Shown here in pieces: positions 11,403 to 22,768 of a stretch of DNA of 64,000 nucleotides. The first letter of the stretch is position 1. Each line of letters begins with the position of its first letter. A program made the position numbers and the translations under genes. Source of the DNA: Cryptomeria japonica. Taxonomy: Eukaryota > Streptophyta > Pinopsida > Cupressales > Cupressaceae. The notes beneath the pieces are model-generated. The model had not been told where the DNA came from and made no database searches. It worked only from the letters and a program-made list of their open reading frames with translations. The stretch is taken from contig NC_081413.1 of the NCBI RefSeq assembly GCF_030272615.1, positions 447,808,538 to 447,872,537 on the forward strand, given 5' to 3'.

Positions 11403-12644
11403 TTATAATTGCTCTACTAAATTGTATTGTTGTGAAGTAGATGCTAGGTCTTTTTCTATACCTAGAAAGGTAAACTTTTCTTTGCTTCTCATAATAACAT
11501 TGATTGGCTCTGAAGATGGATTATCTTTAATAATGATAACATTTACCACATCATCATATGTATAAGTGTAATTCACTTTGGTTTTTCCTTTGTCATCTTT
11601 TAATTGAGATGGTTCACCTTTGTCATAATTTGGAAGTGGAGTTTCGAAAGCTAAGTGTGATTCATTTATCTTATGGCTATCCACTGTAATGGTTCCATTA
11701 TTGATTAGATCTTGGATAAGGTGTTTCAATCTCTGACAATCATTTGTTTGGTGTCCTTCACTCCGATGGTAATTGCAAAAATGATTGTCATTCCACCAAT
11801 TTGGCTTGACTGGTGGTTCATAACTTCTTGCTTCTGGTAAAACAATCAATTTGTTGGCAAGTAGAGTTTTTAGAGCTGATTCCAAAGGTTCTCCAATGTT
11901 TGTGAATTTCCTCTGAGGATTAGAGAAGAAGGACTTGGCTTTATCATTTTCTAGATTGTTATTGCTTGGGATTTGACTTGATAGATTAAAAATTGGTTGT
12001 TGTTGTTGTTTTGTAGCACTATTATCATCATTTCCTTCATTGCTGACATTCCTATTCTTTGACCAGAATTTAGGTTTGTCATTGTTATTGTTGTTGTTGT
12101 TGTTGTTGTTGTTGTAGGAATTATTGTAAAGTTTTAGCTCTCCTTTCTTTACCATCACATTCTCTATTTTCAGACCATTCTCGATCATTTTGGCAAAAGA
12201 GGGAGGACATTGCATTCTTAGTCGGTAACTCATTTTACTGATAAGATTATCAATGAATATGTCCATTTTTTCTTGATCAGGTACATCTCAGGGATACCTA
12301 TTAAACATGCATTTCCATTGTTGTAAGAAGATCATAAAAGATTCACCATTCTTTTGTTTAACATTGCAGAGATCTAACATTTTTATCTCATTCCTTATAT
12401 TGTAGGAGTATTGTGAAATAGATCTATTCACAAGTTCTTCAAAAGATATGATTCTGGATGGTAGTCTTCAAAACCACTCCAATGATTGTCCATTTAAACT
12501 CCTAGCAAAAAGATGCATAAGGTAAGTTTCATCGTGAGAAAATTCCATGCTCATAGTACAAAACTCCCTAATGTGATCTTGAGGATCGAATTTTCCATCA
12601 TATTTGTCATATTTAGGAATATCGCAGTGTTGCAGAAATGGTAT
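11403..12644 (-). pseudogene. Gag, central and C-terminal part (element A)
   Basis: Gag is cut here by element B; its N-terminal part lies at 30287-30793. From 12644 downward: a retrotransposon gag block (IPKYDKYDGKFDPQDHIREF, SLNGQSLEWF), several stops at 12290-12470, then an open frame at 12266-11403 with a poly-asparagine run and the zinc knuckle CNYHRSEGHQTNDC, of the form C-X2-H-X4-H-X4-C, followed by KHLIQDLINNGTI. Gag forms the particle and binds RNA. The CHHC knuckle is shared with elements B and F. Confidence 0.92.
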
Positions 12645-13978
12645 TGATGCTCTACGAAATGGGGCAAAGTTTAGACTAGAACCTATGGTGGAATAACACA
12701 CAACAACCCAAGAAACCATTAGTGTTAATCACCCAAAAACTAATCTAAGAAGGCATATCAAAAGAGACACTAAAAATGTGAAGAAATATTTAACTATGAA
12801 AGTAAATATAAAAAGACATCTCCAAATGCCTTCTAACATTCTCTTAGCTCCTTCTCCTTTGTTCCTCTCCTCTCCAAGTTCCAAATTAGTGTAGCTCTCA
12901 GTAGCTTTTTGCACTATGGATGCCTATGGAGGTTCAAGATTGAAATGTTTACTCTAGAGTGCTATGCAAATATGAAAAAAAGCTAATATTAGATACTATG
13001 ATGCTAAAATGATTTATTTTTGGCCAAAATAACAAGATATTAGTGATTTATGCTAAATTCTCTCTAGAATTCACTATAACTTAGATGCATACAAGTTTTA
13101 GGATCTGTATTATGAAGAAATAGGCTCTATTTATAGGAAAATTAGAGCAATGGATGGTTGAGATTGACTAATCTCAACAAGGGTCAGAATTGAATGATAT
13201 TCATCCATGTGATGGCTTTCAACCCAATCCTAGGATGACAAGTGTCAATATGAGATAGGTTGAGAGGAGAGGGAATAAGCATTAAATGCTTGACATGACC
13301 TGAGAGTTAACTTGGGAGCTAAGGTCAAGGTTGGGTTGAGTGAATAAATTCTTTATTCAAAGAATAAAGCTTTTATCCAATAGATAAACTCTTTTGCAAG
13401 GGCAAAAGGGATAACCATGGTCAAAGCAATAAATGCTTGAGGAGACACATGGGTGCAAGTTGAATTAACCATAAATGGTTATCTAAGAGCCATAAGTGGT
13501 TTGGAAGACTTTGGAGGTTAACTTGTTGATCACACCAAGCATTTAATGCTTTTCAAAGACATTGAAGTCTTTGAGAAGTGACTTCAAGTTGCTTAGGAAT
13601 GTGACAATAATTAGGAAATGAATTAGGTTAATTGATTAGGATTAGATAGGTTCTAGAAGAATTTAGGAAGGGCAACTGGGAGATGTAGGAAAATGCAAGT
13701 GGGGGGGGATAAATGATTTAAATAAATGTTTTATTTAATTTATTTAAAAGAGGAAAAGGGGATTAAATGAAATAAATATGATTTATTCATTTAATTAATT
13801 TGTGAATTTGGTATAGTGAATTAATTAAAATAAATTGAATAATATATTTAATTAATAGGAGAATGTTTGAAGATGAATTAATTAAATATTAATTTAATTA
13901 ACTAATGGCTAGTGGGTTTTTAATCAAATAAATAGCAAATATTCATTTAATTAAACTATATAGATTTATGTGATTACA
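12645..13978 (-). repeat. 3' LTR of element B (1334 bp)
   Basis: On the + strand it runs from TGATGCTCTAC to TGTGATTACA. The partner at 28969-30281 is 1313 bp; the main length difference is a 21-bp segment near 13476 (ATGGTTATCTAAGAGCCATA) missing from the 5' copy. A minus-strand TATA box (TATAAATA) is at 13128-13135. The right half (13700-13960) is very AT-rich with repeated TTAATTAA words. Confidence 0.95.
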
Positions 13979-13990
13979 TTCGCCCCTCTT
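13979..13990 (-). other. Polypurine tract of element B
   Basis: On the minus strand AAGAGGGGCGAA directly precedes the LTR start TGTAATCACATAAATC. It marks plus-strand priming and fixes the 3' end of the element. Confidence 0.8.
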
Positions 13991-14535
13991 AAAGACGGTG
14001 TAGTTTATCGCATCATTTCAAAGAAAGAAAAATAGGTGTGAAGAAATGCCCCATAAAATATTAATTTAATGGGTGGTATGCCCCCTCGAGAAATGGGCTG
14101 AAATTTTTTGAAAAATCGGGCGATCTCTCGAAAAAGAATTAAAATTGGCAAGGTGATAGAAGAGAAGAATTTAATAATGCTAGTGAAAAATAGAAGAAAT
14201 CGGAGATAAAATGGAAAAATGGGAGGATCAGGAAGTTCACAAGGACCATAGCGGCAAGTGGGGAAAAATTAGGGGTACGGTGAAGGGTTTATATGGGGGA
14301 AATGGGTGAAAATAGACTCATTTGTATCTGTGACCATAGTCAAATTGTAGCTCTGATAGTGACTTTCTGGAAGAGCAAGGAGCAGTCAGGATGCCAGTTC
14401 CCATAGCAGAGCACCGATTAGAGTGAGTCCATCGATTCCAGCGACCAGATGACTATGGACCAGTGGTATGTAAATTTGAATTTTTGAATTTTATGCATTT
14501 TTTAATGTGTTTTTAGCTAGGTCCAAGTTGAGTCG
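13991..14535. other. 3' spacer of element B
   Basis: Noncoding stretch between the polypurine tract and the AGCGCT array. It is purine-rich on the + strand with several GAAAAATCGG and GGGGAAAAAT words. No supported ORF. Confidence 0.5.
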
Positions 14536-14880
14536 AGACAATAGCACTAGAACTTTATTTTGGTGCTTTTGTCAATTGAATTAGCGCTATTGTGTCACAA
14601 TGGCGCTATTGTGTAGTCATTTTAATGCTTCTGTAAAGGTTAGCGCTATTGCCTAGGTGTTTGAGCACTATTGTTTGTTTAGCGCTATGGAGTAGTTGAT
14701 TGAGTGCTATTGTTTGTTTAGCACTATGGAGTAGTTGATTGAGTGCTATTGTTGTTAAGTAGCGCTATTGCATAGCTAATGTAGCACTTTTGCATAGTTG
14801 ATTAAGTGGTTTTGTTAGGGTATTAGCGCTATTGTTAGGAGATAGTGCTTTTGTTTGTAAGATAGCACTTTTGTGCAGGA
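14536..14880 (-). repeat. Inverted AGCGCT motif array near 3' end of B
   Basis: About 13 copies of TAGCGCTATTG or variants (AGCACTTTTG, AGTGCTATTG) on the + strand, spaced roughly 15-30 bp and irregular, for example near 14585, 14642, 14681, 14762 and 14826. In the element's RNA (minus strand) they read CAATAGCGCTA, the complement of the motifs in its 5' leader (28618-28880). Spacer sequences differ, so this is not a simple satellite and not a CRISPR. Confidence 0.85.
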
Positions 14881-15329
14881 AAATAGATGCCCCAGTTTGT
14901 GTGAACAAAAATCTCCCGATGCCAATGATGGATGGATGGATGGAGAGATGAAGGCGAGAGTTGTTTTGAACCATAGCAGCTCCAATGAGACTTAGGTCAT
15001 TAGGATAAATGTTTGTTGAAGTCTAAGTGTGCCATGATTGCTTACCTGTTGAGACCCAAAGATACTTGATCAAAGTATTTGTTGATAGTCTAGGTTTAAA
15101 CTTAAGAAAGTTTGAAATAAAACAACTGATGATGATGGTTGATGCCCTTGTGTAGGAGGAGTTTCACATCTTACAGTTGCACAAGAGGCATCCCACCACA
15201 TAAGGGTTGTGTGATCTGTTGACTGAGGCCTAAGGTGGATTGTATTGCAGTGACTGGCCTATATGATATGATGCATATGCTCGTGATTCAGATGAATCGC
15301 GGTTTGATTACAACATTGGTAGAGCGCTG
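14881..15329. other. Spacer between AGCGCT array and PMD-like region (B)
   Basis: No clear gene. On the + strand it leads into the PMD-like frame and may hold its decayed N-terminal coding part (for example GLRWIVLQ near 15227), but stops are dense and I cannot assign it. Confidence 0.45.
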
Positions 15330-16020
15330 ACATAGTGAGACATGCATGTTTCACTTGGCGAAGGGGGAGATGACTATGACACTGGAGGATGTATGGCACA
15401 TCTTGCATATTCCCATTCGAGGTGAGCTGGTGACGTATGATAGAGCGCGGGGGACCCTAGCGGTGCAGAGATTTTTGATGAGGACATCTTTATTGATGAT
15501 GGTTCGATAGCCTAGGAGGATATAGCTGCTTTGTAGAAGCCTTTACCAGTGGTGCTATCAGAGATTATGGGGGGACTACTGTGCCCAGATTGACGATCAC
15601 ATGGACTTGCTGTTGGGTGGGGTTAGGTGATTGAGTAGATGATGACAGAGGGGACCCAGTTTGCATGGGGACCATATGTGCTGGTGCACTTATATCAGGA
15701 GCTTCATGAGGTAGTATACCAAGGGAGGGGCTCTTTGGTAGTGGGAGTCACGCTGCTACATATTTGGGCATGGGAGCATCTACCAGTTACCGGACTAGTT
15801 AGTCTGAGATTTTGGGCAATCGACTAGCCATATGTATATATGTATAGTGGTATGATGAGCCAGCCTCACCTGGGGAAGTTAGAGTGGTGGCAGCAAGCAC
15901 TGGATGATCTAGATGCAGTGATCTGGAGACCATATATTGAGTGTGAGCCCTGGGAGGATGATGCGGAGAGCAGGTGTAGAGGTGGATTACTAGCGGGGCC
16001 TATATGAGCGAAAGGTGCCA
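15330..16020 (+). pseudogene. Antisense PMD-like pseudogene (element B)
   Basis: Read on the strand opposite to B's own genes. Near 15345-15470 the frame gives FHLAKGEMTMTLEDVWHILHI followed by PIRGELVTYD, the hallmark N-terminal block of the plant mobile domain (aminotransferase-like) family. At 15639-15827 an open frame includes FAWGPYVLVHLYQELHEVVY and LLHIWAWEHLPV, a second family block. Near 15888 WWQQALDDLDAVIW and RPYIECEPWEDDAE form a third. Frameshifts and stops separate these. PMD proteins are nuclear silencing factors in plants and are also carried by transposons. Element A keeps the C-terminal part in the same antisense place, so the gene was probably acquired by a common ancestor. 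Function within the element is unknown. Confidence 0.75.
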
Positions 16021-17574
16021 TCTAGTCTACTAGCATTGAGTTATTCACAAATGCGGCAGGCCAGATCAGACTAGTCTTAGAGGATGTAGAGTAGTGGGGT
16101 GTGATGGGTCCTCTACGGAGAGATAGGTTAGGTGGTGCAAGAGCAAGTTGGGGTTTGATGGGGTCTCCACGGAGAGATAGATCGGATGGTGCAGGGACTA
16201 GTGGGGGATTAGGTGGTGATGGTGGTGCAACATCTGGTCATTGTGGCATCTGAGAGAGCATTTTGTATATTTTGATATTGTCATTTTGGAATTTACCTTG
16301 GATGGCTCTTAGTAGCCGATTTTGCGGACTTCATTGTACTCTAAGATATGAGATGATATATATGAGAAGATCCCATAGTTTGTGATGATATGCATTTTGA
16401 TATGTATGGAGTTTATGCTTGATGGTGATTTCATGATTTATGCTTAGATGGATACTTGTTCTTTGCTATATGTATGTGTTTATGAGATGATTCCTAGATG
16501 CATGTTTTATGATGATTTATGTGAACATGTGGATGCAGGTTGATATATGTGTGCATTGATGTTGTGGGATAGAATGCCTCATGTATGTAATGCCATGATG
16601 GTTATGTATACATAATAAAATGATGATTTATGATGGTATAGATAGTATTTTGTACTTTATATTAACACAATGATGGGATAATGATATGCAATGATGTTAA
16701 TGTAATGCTTTTGAATGATTGATTTATTTATGAATATGCATCTAGATGGTTTAAAAATGAATGTATATGTGGATAAACAAAATGTAAAGTACAAATGTTT
16801 AAAGGATGATTTCTAAATGTCAAAATATGAGGAAGTAAAATGATAATGTGATTATAATGCAACTCATGTTTAATGAATAACTGCACCTTAATGCAATTAA
16901 GAGGGACAATGAATGAAATCTAATGAATCCTAAGTGAGATAAAATGAGTATAAGAATATACTAAAATGGATGAATGAATGCACTTGAACTAATGGATAGA
17001 TAAATGAATGTATGCAATTTATTGGAAACCTAAACAAATGTATAATACATAAGTGTTGAAATGATGATAAATGAGGATCACTAACTGATGTTAAATGAAT
17101 GTATAGTAATGAGTAATCATGGTAGGAAATGCAAATAAGGAAAATTATTTATGTAAGTGAATCTAAATGTCAAGAGGGTAATAATGAAAGGATATAATGA
17201 TACTAATGCAAGTAAAATGAGAATGAACTATATGGGGTAAGCACAACTAAATGATATTAAATGCATGCTAATGAATGGCTAAAGAGTAATGCAAATGCGA
17301 CTAAAATGTAATGAAATGATGATGGGATGATGATAGATGAATGCAAGGTTGTTTTAGACTTTGCATGATGTACTTGATGATGTATCAGAGTACTCTATCA
17401 TGATTGTATCCAAAACCAACTCAATTTTTGCATAACTGCACACATTTAACTTTGTTCACACTTGCATGCAAAATCATGCATATGAATAATGATTGAGTAA
17501 ATGGATAGACCATATGCAATGGAATGTAATATAAATAGATGAGATGAAATGACGATCCATGGTGCTTTATTTTT
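16021..17574. other. ATG-rich low-complexity noncoding region (B)
   Basis: No gene seen. From about 16300 the sequence becomes AT-rich with dense ATGATG, AATGAATG and ATGCAA words, matching the character and location of 4297-5090 in element A. At 16080-16200 the words GGGTCTCCACGGAGAGATAG and GGGTCCTCTACGGAGAGATA form a local repeat about 70 bp apart. Confidence 0.65.
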
Positions 17575-17830
17575 CATCATCAAGCTTTAAAATGTTTTAA
17601 GAAAATACAAGCAACTTGACATAATGATTCAAGATAACCTGAGTATTCTTTACATAGATTTTGATATAGAAAGTTAATACAAACAACTTGATATAATGGG
17701 TCAAGTTGACCTGAGTATTGCTTGAGGAATAGACAAGGATCATCACCTTTCATGCATGACTTGGATCGTCCTCCCTGATCTTGGGCTGATCATATCCTGA
17801 GACAAGTTCATACCGTAATAAGAGATAAAA
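17575..17830. other. Noncoding block conserved between B and A
   Basis: Aligns with 5092-5342 of element A, with substitutions but almost no gaps. It contains two AATACAA(G/A)CAACTTGA copies, GACAAGGATCATC and GCTGATCATATCCTGAGACA. It lies between integrase and the antisense PMD-like region. Confidence 0.8.
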
Positions 17831-18954
17831 AACTTTATCCAGTTTGGATGAGGTAGGAGGAACCAAAGAAAGAGCTTTGTACCTGTAAGAAAACATCATA
17901 TATAAAGAATAAATAATATGGATCCTTGGTAATGGTTCATACTCATATGGTCAAGGTATATGCTATAGTCAGCAAGCCATAGTGATCTATGACTATATTT
18001 TGCCTATGATCACGTAGCTTAGTGAACTTCCCACGTAGACACCATTAGGACATGCCCCAGTACTTCATTAGAACAATACACAAAAGATACTCAAACAATG
18101 TTGTAGGAACTTGATATGAATAAATAACCCACAAATCAGCCAAGTATTTGATAGCTTAAACAGAATATTCTTGTCAAAGAAAATGTCATTTTGTCTTTGT
18201 TTTGGTAAGGAAGGATGCAACCTTGTTGAAGACAGTTTGAGTGTTGATGTTGATTGTTTGGTTAAATGTGATAATTGGTCATCGTTGGAGTATTTCACAG
18301 TGTTTGTTTGGTATCTTCTTTGAAAAACATATGTACAAGGTGTTGTCATATTTTTGATTGATTTTTGATGTTTTTTGATGTTTTTTGGATTTTGTGAGAT
18401 AGTTTTTTTTTCAATGTTTTTGGTATTTTGATGATTGTTTTGAATGTTTTTGGATTTTGATTATTGTTTTCCAATGTTTTTGGTATTTTGTGAGATAGTT
18501 TTCCAATGTTTTTAGATTTTATGAGACAATTTTGAAATGAAGAACTCAGTGAATCACAAAACAATGTAGTATCCACTTCCATCAAATAGGTTAAGGTCAT
18601 TGCCCCCAGTTTCTAGACATGACTCTAAAAAAGCGGGATGCAGGATGTATGAAGTACTATCCTTAATTGCAGATCAATAACGAGCCATGGTTTGGATGGA
18701 TGGATGAGTGAATGTGATCACAACAAGTTTGAAAGATAATGGAGCAATAGCCTTTACAAGTGGCACCTGTTTGCCAGGTTTTCACCATCGCAGTTACCCA
18801 AGGTGCCACCAGAGTGGTTTTTCCACCGTTTGGATGCCTAATCTTTCTTCACTATTTTTGATGCTTCTGTATTTTCTTCAGAACATTTTTCTATATGTTT
18901 TGGTGTTTTTCTGATATGTATGGGAGCTTGATGCTCTGTGCAGCTTATGTATAA
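17831..18954. other. Spacer with T-rich repeats after integrase (B)
   Basis: No supported gene. At 18356-18530 imperfect repeats of about 30 bp built on CCAATGTTTTTGGTATTTTG give an artificial Lys-rich ORF on the minus strand. At 18761-18808 a 7-bp inverted repeat TGGCACC...GGTGCCA spans a 34-nt loop containing CCAGGTTTTCACCATC, a word also found after integrase in element A (6018). Confidence 0.55.
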
Positions 18955-20110
18955 AATATTTTGAGGTGCATGCTATTGATCGGATCTGTTAGCGGTTCTT
19001 CTTTTGAAGTAGCCAACTGATATGCCCCGGACCCAAATACAGTAGTGATAACATATGGAACTAGCCAATTTGATTCCAACTTTCCCTAATGTTCTCAGTT
19101 AGGCTGGTTATAAGGATTCTCTCAAAGAACAAGATCACCTACCTCAAATGTATGAGGTCTAACTCGATGATTATAGCTTCTTCTCATGCGCTGCTGATAG
19201 GCTTTGAGATGCTTGTATGCAGCTTATTGTTTCTCATCAAGTAGCTCTAAATGTTGGAGACGTGATACTCTGTATGCTTCATCATCGATGAGATTGTGCA
19301 AGGAAACCCATAGAGATGGTACCTCAACCTCGATAGGTAAGATAGCTTCTATGCCATAGACTAGTGAGTAGGGAGTTGCGCCTGTAGGGATTTGAATGCT
19401 AGTGCGGTATGCCCATAGTGCTGGATTTAATTGAACGTGCCAATCACAATCGGCATCATTGATTGTCTTCTTTAGGATTCTTAATATGCTTTTGTTTGAT
19501 GCTTTGGCCTGACCATTGCCTTGTGGGTAATAGGGAGTGGAAAAGCAGTGTTGGATGTGAAATTTCTCACAGAGCTCACGAACATCTTGATTTTTGAATG
19601 GAAGTCCATTATCTATGATGATGGACATGGGTACACCAGACCGGTAGATGATGTAATTTAGGATGAATGAGGTGATCTGCTTGCTAATGACTTGGGTAAG
19701 TGGAACAACTTCGATCCACTTTGTGAAGTACTCAGTGGGGGTAATAATGAATTTGTGGCCATTCGATGAAGATGGATGGATTTTACCCACAAGGTCAAGG
19801 CCCCATTGACAGAAAGGCCATGGTGTTGTCATTGGTAGCAATTCTTGTGCTGGTGCATGTATCAGGTCTCCATGAACTTGGCATTTTTTGCACTTTCTGA
19901 CAAAGTAGTAGGAGTCTTTTTCCATAGATGGCCAATAGTATCCAGGCGTAGGAGTTTCTTGGCTAGTGACAGACCGCTTGCATGAGTTCCACAAATTCCC
20001 TCATGTACCTCTTCCAAGGCCTTTGTTATCTCATCTTATTCCAGACATCAAAGGAGAGGACCATCAAGACTACGTCGGTATAGGGTTTCAACAATAATGG
20101 TATATCGAGT
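18955..20110 (-). pseudogene. Gypsy integrase pseudogene (element B)
   Basis: The zinc region starts near 20110 (EGICGTHASG) and shifts frame near 19990. An open frame at 19994-19224 carries CKKCQVHGDLIHAPAQE, GLDLVGKIHPSSSNGHK, IIIDNGLPFKNQDV and GNGQAKASNKSI. The third catalytic residue, glutamate in the family (and in element A), is lysine here. The C-terminal part follows with stops and ends near 18955. Beyond the frameshift the core is long and undamaged, about 257 residues. Without the glutamate it could not cut or join DNA. Confidence 0.93.
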
Positions 20111-20452
20111 GGTTTGGCGAATGAAGGTTTTACATTGGTTATTCGATTAGTTAGGAGAAAGTGTGTGATCGTGGAGGTAGGTATAGAACTCACCGTACCA
20201 TGGGGATTCAGAACTGATAAGGAAACATATCATTTCAGATTCGAGGATAACATAAGTGGGGATCCAAATCTATTCTACCAAGAACTCGTAGCATGTTGAA
20301 TTCTGTGGAAGATCTAGGAGAGATGCAATGGTAGCCATAGCATTGGCAGCTCGATTCTGATCTCTTGGTATCTGCTCAAAGGTGATAGTAGTAAATGATT
20401 CCTTTAATTTGTCCACCATTTGTTTGTATGACATGTGTTTGTCTTCTTTAGT
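20111..20452 (-). other. RNase H-integrase connection (B)
   Basis: Minus-strand coding remnants of the RNase H tail (ITFEQIPRDQNRAANAMATI near 20330-20390, in which the last catalytic D is replaced by N) and the link to integrase. Stops are frequent. The small + strand ORF here is a shadow. Confidence 0.6.
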
Positions 20453-20977
20453 CTAATATTCATCAGTTGCTTGTCGAATGACCAGTTGGGAGTCACCATA
20501 TACTTGTAGTTCTTGTAATTTCCATTGTATGGCTAGCCTGAGTCCTGTGATCAAGGCCTCATACTCTGCTATGTTGTTGGTGCATGGAAATGTGAGTCTG
20601 TAAGATTTTGGGATGCTGTCACCTTGAGGTGTGATAAATAGAATGCCTGCCCCCGAGCCATGCCTAGTGTATGAACCATCAAAGTATAGTTTCCATGGTT
20701 GTGCTGCCGTGATCATGAATATCTCTTCATCTAGAAAATTGGAAATGAGGGGATGATCACCTATGAGTGGTGCATCGGCCAATTGATCTGTAATAACTTG
20801 TCCTTTGATAGCCTTACGGTCCACATACTCGATGTTAAATTCACTTAGAATTATCACCCATTTGGCCAAGCGACCTACCAATGCTGCTTTGTTGAGTAAG
20901 TGTTTGAGTGGATCGATATTTGCAATGAGTAGTACTTTATGTGTCAACAGATAGTGCCTCAGTTTAGTGGCTACCAA
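20453..20977 (-). pseudogene. RNase H pseudogene (element B)
   Basis: A 174-residue open frame joining the end of RT to RNase H. It contains LAKWVIILSEFNIEYVDRK, KLYFDGSYTRHGSGAGILF (first catalytic D), EYEALITGLRLAIQW (E) and VYGDSQLVIRQ (D). It ends at a stop just before the last part of the domain. Close in sequence to the same domain in element A. In the intact family it removes template RNA during DNA synthesis. Confidence 0.92.
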
Positions 20978-22160
20978 GATTACTACTAGGCAAGTTCGGT
21001 CAATAGGAATGTAATTGAGTTCATAGCCAACTAGTGTGTGAGAGATTTAGTAAACAACACACTCTTTCCCTTCTGCATTATGTTGTGCCAGTAGTACACC
21101 TAATGTTGTATTAGTTGCTGAAATATAGAGCAATAAAGATCTACTCGGATCTGGTGGGACCAACAATGGTGTATTCATGAGATAGTCTTTAAGCATTTGG
21201 AATGCTTGCTGGCATCTGGCATCCCAATTAAAATGGATGTTCTTATGTACCTGGTGTGTAAGGGGGTGACACTTATCTGCCAGTTGTGCAATAAATCTTT
21301 GGATAGATTGAAGTCGTCCTTGTAGTGTCCTTAGCTGGCTGATGTTGTTTAGAGGTGGCATGTCCATGATTGCTTTGACCTTTGCTGGATCAACTTCAAT
21401 GCCTTTTCTTGAGACAATGTATCCTAGAAGCTTCCCCAAGGTTACTCCAAAGACTCATTTCTTTGCGTTGAGTAGAACATGATATTGTTCCAGTCTCTCA
21501 AAGAATTTGTCTAATATGTCTAGATGACCTTCTCTTATGAGTGATTTTGCCAGTAAGTCATCAACATAATCTTCCATTATGGTATGCATCATGTCATGGA
21601 AGATGGTGGTCATTGCTCGTTGATAGGTTGCTCCTGCATTCTTGAGACGAAAAGGCATTACATTCAAGCAGTATGTGCCCCATGGACATGTGAAAGTTGT
21701 CTTATGTTGATCCTCTGGTGCGATCTTTATCTGATTGTATCCTAAAAAGACATCCATGAGTGAAAGCATGGCATGGCCTGCTATTAGGTCTACTATTATG
21801 TCGATGTTTGGTAGGGGGAAGTCATCTTTAGGACATGCCTTGTTCAGATCTCTAAAGCCAGTACAAATGCAGATGCCCCCATTTGGCTTGCCGACAGGCA
21901 CAATATTGGATATCCAATCTGCATAATCAATTGGTCTAATGAAATCAACATCCAGGAGTTTCTTAAATTCTACTTTGACTAGTACTGAAATCTAAGGATG
22001 CATCTTGCGAAGCTTCTGCTTGACAGGTTTGGCTCCTTCTGCTATGGTGAGGTGATGCATGACTAAATCAAGATCAAGCCCAGTCATGTCTGCATATGAC
22101 CATGCGAAGTTGATTTGATGCCTCTAGAAGAACTCTAGAAACTTAGGTTGTTCTTCAGGA
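20978..22160 (-). pseudogene. Reverse transcriptase pseudogene (element B)
   Basis: RT in three open pieces: upstream part near 22160-21902 with two stops, 21901-21455 and 21439-21047. Blocks: FRDLNKACPKDDFPLPNIDI, LGYNQIKIAPEDQHKTTF, NVMPFRLKNAGATYQRAM, the active site MEDYVDDLLAKS with both aspartates intact, KLLGYIVSRKGIEVDP and LQGRLQSIQRFIAQLA. A single TGA separates the pieces near 21454, and another stop lies at 21045. The catalytic core thus looks better preserved than that of element A, but stops prevent a full product. Confidence 0.95.
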
Positions 22161-22768
22161 GTTAAAAGAGATGCCAAATGTATGTGGTGAGGCATTTTAG
22201 GAGTCCCCACATTGTATTCTTTTGTTTCCTCAATGAGAATTGTTGATCATTCCTGCTGTGTACTAGAAGGGAGAATGTCAAACCTTTCATCCTCTGGTGC
22301 CTCAGAGAGGTTTTCACCATTGGATACGCTCTTTCTTTTTACTTTTGTGGGATCAAACAATGCCATAGTGTGGTTTTCACTAGAAGATCCATGTTTTATT
22401 GTTATATTTTTGCAACTGAAAGGTTTGGCATCTGCCTCGAAGTATGCTGCGCTATTAAGTTCAATGGCGAATTCAGCTTTATGATCCCCACTTGGTATGT
22501 TATCCCATAGTTCCAAAAAGTCAATGATCACCTCATCATTTTGGAAAAGGTCAAGACATGGAGGATTAGGTTGGTTCCATTTGATGAGTTCAGGATGGAT
22601 AATGGGCATTACCTCATCGATTAGGTTATGTTCATGAGACGTGTCAATGAGGGTTAAGACGTTGTGGTGAAGGTTGTTGATGGTACTCTCCCTATCATAA
22701 TTAGGCATAGGATGGGATGTAGGGTCTGTGGAAGAAGTTTCCAGTTCAGGAAGCCAAGAGGTCTTTAT
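22161..22768 (-). pseudogene. Acidic pol linker before RT (element B)
   Basis: The open frame 22708-22247 (153 residues) matches the linker of element A: HPELIKWNQPNPP, LFQNDEVIIDFLEL, SNGENLSEAPEDERFDILP. It is acidic, without a recognised domain. Conservation between two clearly diverged elements argues for a constrained protein segment. Confidence 0.7.

Noticed and set aside
12729-12914. 61-residue ORF found in both LTRs of element B
   Set aside because: Its presence at 29052-29237 follows from LTR duplication; no known domain, no evidence of translation.
14536-14880. Array of short repeats with differing spacers resembling a CRISPR
   Set aside because: Motif only about 11 bp, spacing irregular, no cas genes, plant retrotransposon context.
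18346-18600. Lys-rich minus-strand ORF with repeats
   Set aside because: Produced by T-rich tandem repeats in a noncoding spacer; not conserved in element A.
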